From: UMGS1279 sp045540715
GTDB taxonomy: Bacteria; Bacillota; Clostridia; Oscillospirales; Acutalibacteraceae
Assembly: GCA_045540715.1 (NCBI GenBank)
Contig: JAZQHT010000010.1
Coordinates: forward strand, 62,001 to 126,000
Length of the DNA: 64,000 nucleotides
Reading direction: 5' to 3'
Shown here: positions 33,786 through 41,289 of the stretch, in pieces
Position numbering within the stretch: the stretch's first letter is position 1
Layout of the letters: each line of letters starts with the position of its first letter
The notes under the pieces: model-generated
The model's input: only the letters and a program-made list of their open reading frames with translations
Databases searched by the model: none
Told to the model about the DNA's origin: nothing
Position numbers and translations under genes: made by a program

Positions 33786-34067
33786 ATGAAAATAATTGAA
33801 TTAGATTTAACTGGTTGCGAATATCAATACGATATTCACGAAAAAATAAAGGCGGCTTTTGATTTTCCTGACTGGTATGGTATGAATTGGGATGCCTTTT
33901 GGGATTTACTTTGTAGCGAGTGCGACGCCGATAAGGTTATTGTTAAAGGTGTAAAAAGTTTGCCAAAAGAGTTAGATAGCCACGTTGAGATGTTGCACGA
34001 ACTTTTAGAAGAAAACAAACAATTTTGGGCGGGGTACAGTTCTTTCGATTATGAAATAATTGACTAA
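33786..34067 (+). CDS. Barstar-like ribonuclease inhibitor (immunity)
   Basis: A 93-residue barstar-family protein. The barnase-binding segment FPDWYGMNWDAFWDLL is conserved and includes Asp36 and Asp40, equivalent to barstar Asp35 and Asp39. It follows the toxin gene by 11 bp with its own AAGGAG, so the two are co-transcribed. This protects the host from the barnase toxin. The first 36 bp of the gene region (33774-33809) recur exactly at 34085-34120. Confidence 0.9.
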   Translation: MKIIELDLTGCEYQYDIHEKIKAAFDFPDWYGMNWDAFWDLLCSECDADKVIVKGVKSLPKELDSHVEMLHELLEENKQFWAGYSSFDYEIID

Positions 34068-34084
34068 CTTATCCTTTTAAATTT

Positions 34085-34120
34085 AGGAGAAATTAAATGA
34101 AAATAATTGAATTAGATTTA
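34085..34120 (+). repeat. 36-bp exact direct repeat of the barstar 5' end
   Basis: Identical to 33774-33809, covering the ribosome site, the ATG and the next seven codons. The copies are 311 bp apart. Flanking bases differ, so the repeat ends sharply. Confidence 0.9.
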
Positions 34121-34129
34121 CATTATTGA
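34097..34129 (+). pseudogene. Truncated second barstar copy
   Basis: ATG plus nine codons (MKIIELDLHY) then TGA. The first eight residues equal those of the intact barstar. The copy breaks off where a promoter-like TTGACA begins, which marks a recombination junction at the end of the phage cassette. It would be either the remnant of a second immunity gene or a duplicated integration edge. Confidence 0.75.
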
Positions 34130-34153
34130 CAAAAAGCGGTTTTGTGCTAAAAT
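34126..34153 (+). promoter_or_regulatory. Promoter of the PHP gene
   Basis: Perfect TTGACA (34126-34131), 16-bp spacer, TAAAAT (34148-34153). The -35 hexamer overlaps the stop codon of the truncated barstar copy. Confidence 0.75.
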
Positions 34154-34185
34154 TTTAGTGTAAGCAAACTTTAAGGGGTGTTTTT

Positions 34186-35130
34186 ATGAAACAATATTTA
34201 CTACCAAAAGATAAAAAATATTACAAGGTTAATTTGCACTGCCACTCTACTATTTCTGACGGCAAAGCAACTTTAGACGAACTTAAAAAACAATATAAGG
34301 CAAAGGGCTATGGTGCCGTTGCATTTACAGATCACTTTATTATGCCCGACGTTAGAAATTTAACAGATGACGATTTTATTGCAATACTTGGAACCGAGCT
34401 TGCAGTAAACGAGCCGAATATTGAGCGTTATGACGATGGTAAAACTTATCATATTAACCTGATTGCAAAAACACCCGACACTAAATATTCTTGGGACGAT
34501 TATAAACCGATGGAATATTCGGTTGAAGGTATGAATAAAACCATTGCAAAGGCAAAAGAAAACGGATTTATAGTTTCTTATAACCACCCGTTTTGGTCTT
34601 TACAATGGCCAAGTGATTATTTAGGTCTAAATGGGCTTTACGGTATGGAAATTAACAATACCGATGCCACCACCTTGAATTTGGGCGAGTCTTTAAGAGA
34701 TTATTTATATATGTGTAACACCGGCAAAAAATTAATTCCTATTGCAGCCGACGATAACCATAACCGCGCTGGCTTTGAAGGACCTTTTTCTGACAGCTTT
34801 GGCAGTTGGAATATGGTGGCTTGCGAAAGCCTAACATACGAAAATATTATCGCCGCTTTAGAAAATGGCGAAGGTTATGCTTCAACAGGTGTTGAAATTG
34901 AAGAACTTTACGTTGAAGACGGCAAAATTCACGTTAAGTGTTCTCCTTGCTGTCAGGTTACAATGTACCGCGGTGGAAGACGTGCTTGGGACACAGTTAA
35001 AAGCGATAAGGACGATATAACCGAAGCCTCAATTGGCATTGAGGTTGAAAACAGCTATCTTCTTATTGAGTGCACCAACAGCAAAGGCGAGCGCGCAGTA
35101 ACAAGAGCATATTTTGAATTTGCAAGATAA
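34186..35130 (+). CDS. PHP-domain metal-dependent phosphoesterase
   Basis: A 314-residue PHP-family hydrolase. Metal-binding motifs are NLHCHSTISDG (residues about 16-26), AFTDH, a conserved NHPFW and AADDNHN near residue 193. PHP enzymes hydrolyse phosphoesters or nucleic-acid ends; the substrate here is unknown. It has its own promoter and terminator and is the first non-phage gene after the cassette. Confidence 0.82.
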   Translation: MKQYLLPKDKKYYKVNLHCHSTISDGKATLDELKKQYKAKGYGAVAFTDHFIMPDVRNLTDDDFIAILGTELAVNEPNIERYDDGKTYHINLIAKTPDTKYSWDDYKPMEYSVEGMNKTIAKAKENGFIVSYNHPFWSLQWPSDYLGLNGLYGMEINNTDATTLNLGESLRDYLYMCNTGKKLIPIAADDNHNRAGFEGPFSDSFGSWNMVACESLTYENIIAALENGEGYASTGVEIEELYVEDGKIHVKCSPCCQVTMYRGGRRAWDTVKSDKDDITEASIGIEVENSYLLIECTNSKGERAVTRAYFEFAR

Positions 35131-35142
35131 AAATACAATAAT

Positions 35143-35170
35143 AAAAGACCACTCGGCGAGTGGTCTTTTT
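35143..35170 (+). terminator. Terminator of the PHP gene
   Basis: Stem AAAAGACCACTCG / CGAGTGGTCTTTT with a T run. It may also act on the convergent operon. Confidence 0.82.
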
Positions 35171-35173
35171 AAA

Positions 35174-36436
35174 TTACATTAAGTTATTTTCTTTTAGATA
35201 ATTTAGGTAGTTTTCGTAAAACTCAACTGCTTTTTTGCCACCGGGACAAGGTTTAAAGTTTGTTGGTGTAAAAAAGCCACTTAACATAAAGGTGCCAATT
35301 TTTTCAACGTGAGGATAAACACCTTTAAGTTGCGATTCGTAGCCGTCTTCTCCAAAGAAGCCACCGTTTAAGAAACGTGGGTAAAGTCTATATTCATCGC
35401 CAAAGTTAAAGGCTTCGCAATTAGCCCAAAAGTGAATTCCGCTTTTTTTGCAGCTTTCCCCTAGTCGCGCATAAATTTCGCTTGCGCGTTTTACAGAAAG
35501 AACGCTTTGCCCTACCATATCTTGAGGCATTATAATTTCAAAATCAACGTCGTTATTTTCAAAATAATTTAATAGTTCTTCGTTAACGGTGGTTTTGCTT
35601 CTATCTTCATCGCAAATAAAGAAGGGTGAAATTAGCAGTGGCATTACGGGACTTAACTCGTCGCGCTTATCGGAAATAACCTTATGGCGAGCAAATTCTT
35701 CAACTGCATAATAGTTAAAGTTTGCTTCTTCTGACTGATACCAACCATAAAAAGAAGAATATTTTGAATATAAATTAAATAGTTCTTCCATAATTTCGGG
35801 GTTGTTTTCTAGGTGGCTGTCGTAAGTGTGCCCTAATCCTAAAAATACCTGTTGGTTATTTTTTTCTGCCGCCGCCATAATAGCACCAATGGGGTCTTTG
35901 GCAGTAATATCAGATTTATCGTAATATTTGCTGTTATAGTGTGCTCTGTCGGTACCAACAACAAGGCGCTGAACGGTTACTGTCACAATTACAAAATTAA
36001 TACCGATTTTTTTCATTTCGTCCATATAGCGTGTCCAGTCATCATCGGTAAATGATTTAAGGTCGGCTCTAAAAGGGTCGCACTGAACGCGGTCGTTTGG
36101 TGGGCCAAGCATTAAAAAGCCACCGTTTAATTTTGGTTGTCTTTCTTTTTTAACCTCAATTTCAACCGTTTCAATTTTGCCGTTAACAATAAATGTTAAT
36201 GTGTGATTCCCCGCTGTAAACTGCTTTTTAAATTTAAAAAGCACAAAACAGTTTGGAAAAACCGTTGCTTCGTCTAAATAAATAACGTTATCGGGTGTAT
36301 CTAAAGTAACTATTACCTTTGCGGTTTCGTTTACTGCATTATCGTTAAATACTTGAAAACGAATTTCTGCATTATCTTCTACCGTTAAGGGTGAAAAAGG
36401 GATTATTCTTATATCTTGTTTGCCGTTAAAACGCAT
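35174..36436 (-). CDS. DUF4434-type TIM-barrel protein (glycoside-hydrolase-like)
   Basis: A 420-residue protein. Residues about 1-95 form an Ig-like beta domain. Residues about 105-400 are a DUF4434/DUF5109-like TIM barrel with GFYGWYQSEEANF-like strand ends and VFLGLGHTYD. No signal peptide. These barrels are found in gut polysaccharide loci and are thought to be glycosidases, but catalysis is not proven. It is the last gene of the minus-strand sugar operon, separated from the GH20-like gene by a hairpin. A paralogue lies at 56692-57588. Confidence 0.7.
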   Translation of the reverse strand: MRFNGKQDIRIIPFSPLTVEDNAEIRFQVFNDNAVNETAKVIVTLDTPDNVIYLDEATVFPNCFVLFKFKKQFTAGNHTLTFIVNGKIETVEIEVKKERQPKLNGGFLMLGPPNDRVQCDPFRADLKSFTDDDWTRYMDEMKKIGINFVIVTVTVQRLVVGTDRAHYNSKYYDKSDITAKDPIGAIMAAAEKNNQQVFLGLGHTYDSHLENNPEIMEELFNLYSKYSSFYGWYQSEEANFNYYAVEEFARHKVISDKRDELSPVMPLLISPFFICDEDRSKTTVNEELLNYFENNDVDFEIIMPQDMVGQSVLSVKRASEIYARLGESCKKSGIHFWANCEAFNFGDEYRLYPRFLNGGFFGEDGYESQLKGVYPHVEKIGTFMLSGFFTPTNFKPCPGGKKAVEFYENYLNYLKENNLM

Positions 36437-36460
36437 AAAATTTCACCTACTAATTATAGC

Positions 36461-36489
36461 TAAAGCAGAGCCATATTGACTCTGCTTTA
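36461..36489 (-). other. Intercistronic hairpin in the sugar operon
   Basis: 10-bp perfect stem TAAAGCAGAG / CTCTGCTTTA between the GH20-like gene and the DUF4434 gene. No long T run follows on the minus strand, so it may attenuate or protect RNA rather than terminate. Confidence 0.5.
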
Positions 36490-36498
36490 ATTTTAAAC

Positions 36499-37845
36499 TT
36501 ATTTATACCAAGTGTCAACCGCCTTTTTAATTTCGGCATCATCGGGTCTTACAAGGCTCCATTGTAAGCCACCGCTTAATGTTACGTATGGTAAAGCTTG
36601 AATTGGGCAGAACCAAGTTGTTTGAAGGATACCCTCTGCATTTTTTGCTTTGTTTGCAATTTCAACCATATGAGTAATTGAACCTTCGTGCATAAAGGGT
36701 GAATAAATTGTTTTAAAGCCCCTGTCTTCAAAGAAAACTGCATCAGGCCAATATTCGCCGGGGTCGTTATGGGTCCAAACGTTCATTAAAATATTGTTTG
36801 GTAGGTAATCTGCCATTTTCTTATCCATTTTCCAGAATAGTGAATCGGTTGAAGAATAAATCATATCGTTCCACATAACAGGAATAATGCCTTTTTCTTG
36901 TAAGAAGGTGTTAAGCCAGGTTACGTGATTCATAAATAAAACGTCTGCAGGACGTGTTCTGTCTTCAAGTCCTGAACCAAAACCAAATGCTTTATCGGTT
37001 GAAATGTGGAAGTATTTTGGATTACGGAAAGCAATAATTAATTCTTCCATAATGTCTTTTAAATATTCTTTTGTATCGGGGTTTTCGGTAGCAAAGCACC
37101 AACCACCAGGAATCCACATATCTTTTAAGTCGGGTCTTTGGTCAAGTACTACGTGCTTACGAGAGTCAATTCTAGACCAACCTGCGTGGCTTGTTAAGTT
37201 TTGGCAAGGGAAAGCTTCCATATATAAATCGTCTTTAATAAAAGAAACTAAAGCTTTTACTTGTTCCATTGTATATGCTTTTGGCCAATATGCATATTCG
37301 CGGCGTGGATTTGGGAACATACCCCAGAATTCAACACATACGGTGTTATAACCTGCCATAGCTGCGGTTTTAACAACCTTCATTGTGCTTTCAAAACTTG
37401 TATCGTCCTTTTCGGTGCCGTCATCGGGGTTAAAAATACATAGATGAACGCCTCTAAAGGGTAAATTAGGATAGTCGGTAATTGTAGCTTGTGGAATTTC
37501 TTCGCCTAAACTTTGTAATTTAATTAAGGTTTTTAAACCAAAAGCAATACCCTCTTTGGTGTTTGCAGTAATTTCTGCACCATTTTCGCGTAAAACTAGG
37601 GTGTAACCTTCTTTATTATCGGGAGCTGTGGCATCTGTAATGCAACCTTCACCAATAACCATTTTTAGAAAATCTGCTTTGCAGTCGCAAATTGTTGCAA
37701 CAGGAAGACCTAGTTCGCCTAAAAGATATTTAAAATCGTTAGTTGCATCGAAGTTTGTTTTAACGGTTTTTTGTGTTAGGTTATATACGCCTTCGCCTAA
37801 AGTAACTTTTTGAGGAGCGGGAATTAATTTATCAAAAATTTGCAT
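36499..37845 (-). CDS. GH20-like protein with altered catalytic pair
   Basis: A 448-residue protein with an N-terminal GH20b-like domain (about 1-125, EGYTLVLRENGAEITANTKEG) and a TIM barrel beginning LPFRGVHL, the entry of beta-N-acetylhexosaminidases. GH20 enzymes use an Asp-Glu pair in HxGGDE; here the equivalent is H280-ISTD284-K285, so the acid Glu is replaced by Lys. It may be inactive, use another acid, or bind rather than cut amino sugars. No signal peptide, so it is cytosolic. Operon partner of the SIS and TIM-barrel genes. Confidence 0.72.
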   Translation of the reverse strand: MQIFDKLIPAPQKVTLGEGVYNLTQKTVKTNFDATNDFKYLLGELGLPVATICDCKADFLKMVIGEGCITDATAPDNKEGYTLVLRENGAEITANTKEGIAFGLKTLIKLQSLGEEIPQATITDYPNLPFRGVHLCIFNPDDGTEKDDTSFESTMKVVKTAAMAGYNTVCVEFWGMFPNPRREYAYWPKAYTMEQVKALVSFIKDDLYMEAFPCQNLTSHAGWSRIDSRKHVVLDQRPDLKDMWIPGGWCFATENPDTKEYLKDIMEELIIAFRNPKYFHISTDKAFGFGSGLEDRTRPADVLFMNHVTWLNTFLQEKGIIPVMWNDMIYSSTDSLFWKMDKKMADYLPNNILMNVWTHNDPGEYWPDAVFFEDRGFKTIYSPFMHEGSITHMVEIANKAKNAEGILQTTWFCPIQALPYVTLSGGLQWSLVRPDDAEIKKAVDTWYK

Positions 37846-37846
37846 T

Positions 37847-38887
37847 TTATTTACCTTCTTTATTTAATACTCTTTTGTAGTTTCTGCCAATGTTATCCCA
37901 AAGTTCAATGGGGTCTTTAGCGGCAACAACTGTTCCGTAACCGCCACGATAGGTCCATGTAGCTAATCTGTCAACACCTAAAGATTCGTACATATCAACA
38001 ACCTTGTCGATTTGTTCCCAAGTATCAGGGCGTTTATTATAGCCCATAAGCCATCTTTCAGATTGTTTGCCGTATTTTTTAGCAATATTAACGGTTCTTT
38101 CGGTAATTTCTTTGAAGAAACTTTCGGGTAAGGACCAGTCGATAATTGTGGTAGAAAATACGTCGAAATATGGGCAAGCAGCAACCATATCCCAGTTATC
38201 GTAACCGCGTAATTCTGTTACGTAATATGTATTTTTGGTTGCGTGAACACAGCAAGTAATTTCTAGGTTGGGGTTAAATTCTTTTAGTTTTTTAGAGCAA
38301 TCAGATAGAGTGAATAATGCTTCTCTCCAACGGAATTGCTTAACGTCGTCGTTCATAAATTTAGGCATTTCGTAGCCGTAGTAGTCTTGGAATTTTTTCA
38401 TACATTCAGGACAGCGGCAAGCCCAGTCGTCGCCTGCGCCACCTGTAATTGAAGCATATGCCTTTGGATATGCATAGTGTGGTTCATCCCAGAAGAAACC
38501 GTCAACTTCGGTTTCACGGGCTAGTTTTAAGCACATATTGTTAAAGTAATCTCTAAATGCGTTTGTGTTAAAGCAAGCAGCATTTAAAACTTCGCCTGTA
38601 TATGCAGAAACTTGTCTGTGGTGAATATTGTTTTGTAAGAATAAACTTACTTGTTCGCCGCCGAAGTATTTACCAATACCCCAGGGGTCTGCTAAAACGC
38701 GTAGACCTACTTTGTGAGCGGTTTTAACAATTTCGTTAATGTTTGGAAACCAAAAGTCGAAATCGAATTCAGTAATTGCTAAAATTACGGTATCACAACC
38801 GTGGTCTTTCATTTCTAAAAAGTCTTTTTCTGCGTGTTCTACGTAGTTTAAGCCGTAGTAACTAACGCCACAATGTTTAATGCTCAT
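37847..38887 (-). CDS. TIM-barrel glycoside-hydrolase-like protein
   Basis: A 346-residue cytosolic protein. It starts KHCGVSYYGLNYVEHAEKDF, has VDGFFWDEPHYAYP at about residue 130 (a likely catalytic or binding pair) and a CRCPECM cluster that could hold zinc. It fits glycoside-hydrolase-like barrels of unknown specificity. It lies one base upstream of the GH20-like gene and 11 bp downstream of the SIS gene, so it acts in the same pathway. Confidence 0.6.
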   Translation of the reverse strand: MSIKHCGVSYYGLNYVEHAEKDFLEMKDHGCDTVILAITEFDFDFWFPNINEIVKTAHKVGLRVLADPWGIGKYFGGEQVSLFLQNNIHHRQVSAYTGEVLNAACFNTNAFRDYFNNMCLKLARETEVDGFFWDEPHYAYPKAYASITGGAGDDWACRCPECMKKFQDYYGYEMPKFMNDDVKQFRWREALFTLSDCSKKLKEFNPNLEITCCVHATKNTYYVTELRGYDNWDMVAACPYFDVFSTTIIDWSLPESFFKEITERTVNIAKKYGKQSERWLMGYNKRPDTWEQIDKVVDMYESLGVDRLATWTYRGGYGTVVAAKDPIELWDNIGRNYKRVLNKEGK

Positions 38888-38898
38888 ATTTTTTCTCC

Positions 38899-39648
38899 TT
38901 ATAACATTTTTACTCTAGGACGATATTTTTCTAGATATTTAGCGTTCTTTTCATCGCCGCCAGGTGTATTTGCACTATTCCAAACGGGAGGAGTAATACC
39001 GCGGTCGATACATTCTTTTACGCAGTAAATTTCAAGTAAGTGGGCAATGTAAAAGTCAATAATATTTGAAACGGGAGCAATTGGTGTATCAAGCCCCGGT
39101 ACAGTTACAACTGCGTCACCTACGGGGTTAAAGTCTTCAATACAAACGTCTGCATAATCAAAAAGGTTTGTTTTATTTGGGTGGCGAATAAAGTGATCTA
39201 GGGGCATTTCTTTTTGCCAAGCTTCACTACTTACTGCAATAATTTTTACGCCGTTTTTCTTAGCTTCCATAGCGGCATCAATAGTTGCAGGGTTAATACC
39301 AATATTGTGGAAGATAATTAAAACGTCGTCTTTTTTAAGGTTGTAATACTTAATAATTGCGCTACCGTAGTTAACGGTTCTTTCAAGCTCTAAGTATTTT
39401 TCTGCTTGGTTAAAAACAGAAAGACCGGTTTCCATACAAGGATTAATACAGCTTAGTCCACCTGCACGAAAAAACATTTCGCCAACGGGAAGTGTTGTGT
39501 GGCCGCCGCCACCGTAAACGTTAATTAGGCGGTCGTTTTCAATAGCATCTGCCATTAATTTTGCGGCTGCTTTAATATTTTCTTCTTGGGTTTCGTTGAT
39601 TTTTTTGAAATTTTCTTGTAAAGATTCAAAATAACCAAAATCTTGCAT
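38899..39648 (-). CDS. SIS-domain sugar-phosphate-binding protein (UPF0309-like)
   Basis: A 249-residue SIS-fold protein. The phosphosugar-binding loops appear in NVYGGGGHTTLPVG and VLIIFHNIGINPATIDAA. The C-terminal part (GDAVVTVPGLDTPIAPVSNIIDFYI) matches the UPF0309/DUF2529-like group. It probably isomerises or binds a phosphorylated amino sugar. It is the first gene of the operon at 39648-35174, under a promoter with a TTGTCGAACAA site in the leader. Confidence 0.78.
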   Translation of the reverse strand: MQDFGYFESLQENFKKINETQEENIKAAAKLMADAIENDRLINVYGGGGHTTLPVGEMFFRAGGLSCINPCMETGLSVFNQAEKYLELERTVNYGSAIIKYYNLKKDDVLIIFHNIGINPATIDAAMEAKKNGVKIIAVSSEAWQKEMPLDHFIRHPNKTNLFDYADVCIEDFNPVGDAVVTVPGLDTPIAPVSNIIDFYIAHLLEIYCVKECIDRGITPPVWNSANTPGGDEKNAKYLEKYRPRVKML

Positions 39649-39677
39649 TATAATTGCTCCTTATAATTTATTCAGCA

Positions 39678-39688
39678 TTGTCGAACAA
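39678..39688. promoter_or_regulatory. Operator-like site in the SIS-operon leader
   Basis: TTGTCGAACAA, an imperfect palindrome within the 14-bp repeat CATTGTCGAACAAA (39676-39689). Identical to the copy at 39796-39809, exactly 120 bp away. Likely bound by the divergent IclR regulator; it also contains an exact 0A box (TGTCGAA). Confidence 0.65.
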
Positions 39689-39712
39689 AAATCAGTTCTT
39701 TAAGCCGTGGTG

Positions 39713-39741
39713 ATTATATATTAATATAAATTTAAAGTCAA
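39713..39741 (-). promoter_or_regulatory. Promoter of the SIS operon
   Basis: TTGACT (39736-39741), 17-bp spacer, TATAAT (39713-39718). The operator copy lies 23 bp downstream of the -10. Confidence 0.8.
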
Positions 39742-39761
39742 GTGTTTTTTGAGAAAAAAGA

Positions 39762-39790
39762 TTGACATTTTCGAATTATTGGTATATAAT
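39762..39790 (+). promoter_or_regulatory. Consensus promoter of the IclR gene
   Basis: Perfect TTGACA (39762-39767), 17-bp spacer, perfect TATAAT (39785-39790). An operator copy begins 5 bp after the -10, over the expected start site, implying autorepression. Confidence 0.85.
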
Positions 39791-39797
39791 TACGACA

Positions 39798-39808
39798 TTG
39801 TCGAACAA
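39798..39808. promoter_or_regulatory. Operator-like site in the iclR leader
   Basis: Second copy of TTGTCGAACAA (repeat 39796-39809), overlapping the predicted iclR transcription start. Confidence 0.65.
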
Positions 39809-39821
39809 ACGAGGTGTTTTT

Positions 39822-40526
39822 ATGATAAAGGTGCTACATAAAGCGTTAAACGTTTTAGAGGTTATGAGTCAAAGTAAAAAAGACGTTTTTACTTTAAACG
39901 AGCTATCAAGTATTTGCGATATACCAAAATCTACACTTGCCGGCATTTTAAAAGACTTATGCGAAACCAAATATTTAGAAAAAGATGCCGTGCGTGGATA
40001 TCGCTTGGGAGTTATGTGTTACTCTTTAACAGATCGATTAAATATTGATAAAGAATCTATTGACGTGCTAATTAAAAAAGCAAAAGAAATACACGCAAAA
40101 ACACACGCACACGTTGCCATTTCAACACTTAAAAATTACGTTAGGCACTCTATTATTGAAATTGGCGCAGAAGGCGAAACAAGAAGTGTTTTAGGGGCTA
40201 ATGCAGGTGCTGTGGGCTCTGCTACGGGGCTAATGCTTCTTTCGCATTTAGAAGATTATAAGCGCGAAGCATATTTAGAATATTACAATTTACCCAAACG
40301 ATTTTCGGGGATAAATGAATTTAACAGTTATTTGGATAAAATTAAAGAAGACGGCCACGTGGTTTATAGTGTGCCGGGCAAAAAATATGCTTTTGCAGTG
40401 CCCATTTTTATAGATGGCAAAGCCAAATTTTCTTTAGGTCTTTATTACAAAACACCACTAATTGATATAATCGACGAACTAAAACTTTATGCAAAAGACA
40501 TTGAAAAAGCATTAGAGAATATATAA
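39822..40526 (+). CDS. IclR-family transcriptional regulator
   Basis: A 234-residue regulator. The N-terminal winged helix (about 1-65) includes ALNVLEVMSQ and LSSICDIPKSTLAGILKDLCE, and a C-terminal effector domain follows, with SATGLMLLSHL and VPIFIDGKAKFSLGLYY. I chose the ATG at 39822 after GAGGTG; the longer frame begins inside the promoter. Divergent from the SIS operon, so it likely controls it through paired TTGTCGAACAA sites. The last codons (KDIEKALENI) recur downstream of 44177. Confidence 0.9.
   Translation: MIKVLHKALNVLEVMSQSKKDVFTLNELSSICDIPKSTLAGILKDLCETKYLEKDAVRGYRLGVMCYSLTDRLNIDKESIDVLIKKAKEIHAKTHAHVAISTLKNYVRHSIIEIGAEGETRSVLGANAGAVGSATGLMLLSHLEDYKREAYLEYYNLPKRFSGINEFNSYLDKIKEDGHVVYSVPGKKYAFAVPIFIDGKAKFSLGLYYKTPLIDIIDELKLYAKDIEKALENI
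40493..40516 (+). repeat. 24-bp repeat, copy 1 (iclR 3' end)
   Basis: Exact copy of 44177-44200. Here it encodes KDIEKALE, near the C terminus of the IclR protein. Confidence 0.9.
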
Positions 40527-40530
40527 AATA

Positions 40531-40555
40531 AGCGCACCAAACGGTGCGTTTTTTT
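40531..40555 (+). terminator. Terminator of the IclR gene
   Basis: Stem CGCACC-AAAC-GGTGCG followed by TTTTTTT. Confidence 0.85.
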
Positions 40556-40574
40556 GTTGGCAATATATGTATGT

Positions 40575-40605
40575 GATACAAATTAGATACAATATCTGTT
40601 ATACT
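40575..40605 (+). promoter_or_regulatory. Promoter of the two-component operon with GATACAA repeat
   Basis: TATACT (-10, 40600-40605). No usual -35; instead GATACAA occurs twice at 40575-40581 and 40586-40592, 11 bp apart (one helical turn), over the -35 region. This is typical of an OmpR-type activator dimer and suggests autoregulation by the response regulator encoded next. Confidence 0.65.
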
Positions 40606-40623
40606 TAAACTGAGGTGAAGATA

Positions 40624-41289
40624 ATGAATAAAATTCTTGTTGTAGATGATGAGCAATCTATTGCAGATATGATAAAGCTGTGTTTAAGTAAAAACGGTTA
40701 TATTTGCGAAGCCGCTTATAATGGTATGGAAGCTACAAAGCTAATAGAAGAAAAGCGTTACGATTTAATTTTACTTGATATAATGCTTCCAGATATTGAC
40801 GGCTACGACCTGATTGAGTATATTAAGCAATTTGAAATTCCTGTAATATTTATTACGGCAAAAACCACCGTTTCTGATAAGGTTAAAGGGTTAAAACTTG
40901 GTGCAGAAGATTATATTTCTAAACCCTTTGATTTAGAAGAATTACTTGCCCGCATTACAACCGTTTTACGCAGATTTAATAAAACCGCACAAATAATTTC
41001 TATTGGCAACATTAGAATTGATACGCTTTCTAGAAGCGTAAGTTTGGAAAACAAAACCATATCTTTACCTGCCAAAGAATATGATTTACTTTTATTTTTA
41101 ATTAGAAATAAAAACATTGCATTATATAGAGAAACCATTTTTGAACAGGTATGGCAAGAACCCTATTTTGGCAACACAAGAACAATTGACCTACATATTC
41201 AAAGACTTAAAAAGAAATTAAATTTGGGCGAAGCTATTGAAGCCATATATAAGGTGGGCTATAGACTCAATACGGAGAAATTAAAATGA
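40624..41289 (+). CDS. OmpR-family response regulator
   Basis: A 221-residue two-domain regulator. The receiver domain has the acidic pocket DDE (residues 8-10), phosphoacceptor Asp52 (LILLDIMLPD), and the conserved Thr/Lys in ITAKTT and YISKPFD. The C-terminal winged helix ends RTIDLHIQRLKKKL...YKVGYRL. I chose the ATG at 40624 after GAGGTG; the apparent upstream GTG overlaps the ribosome site. Its ATGA overlap with the kinase gene indicates a dedicated pair. Confidence 0.93.
   Translation: MNKILVVDDEQSIADMIKLCLSKNGYICEAAYNGMEATKLIEEKRYDLILLDIMLPDIDGYDLIEYIKQFEIPVIFITAKTTVSDKVKGLKLGAEDYISKPFDLEELLARITTVLRRFNKTAQIISIGNIRIDTLSRSVSLENKTISLPAKEYDLLLFLIRNKNIALYRETIFEQVWQEPYFGNTRTIDLHIQRLKKKLNLGEAIEAIYKVGYRLNTEKLK

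Noticed and set aside
22174..34130. att sites flanking the phage cassette
   Set aside because: No direct repeat shared by the left edge (about 22107-22290) and right edge (about 34085-34185) was seen by eye; the 36-bp repeat is internal to the right edge.
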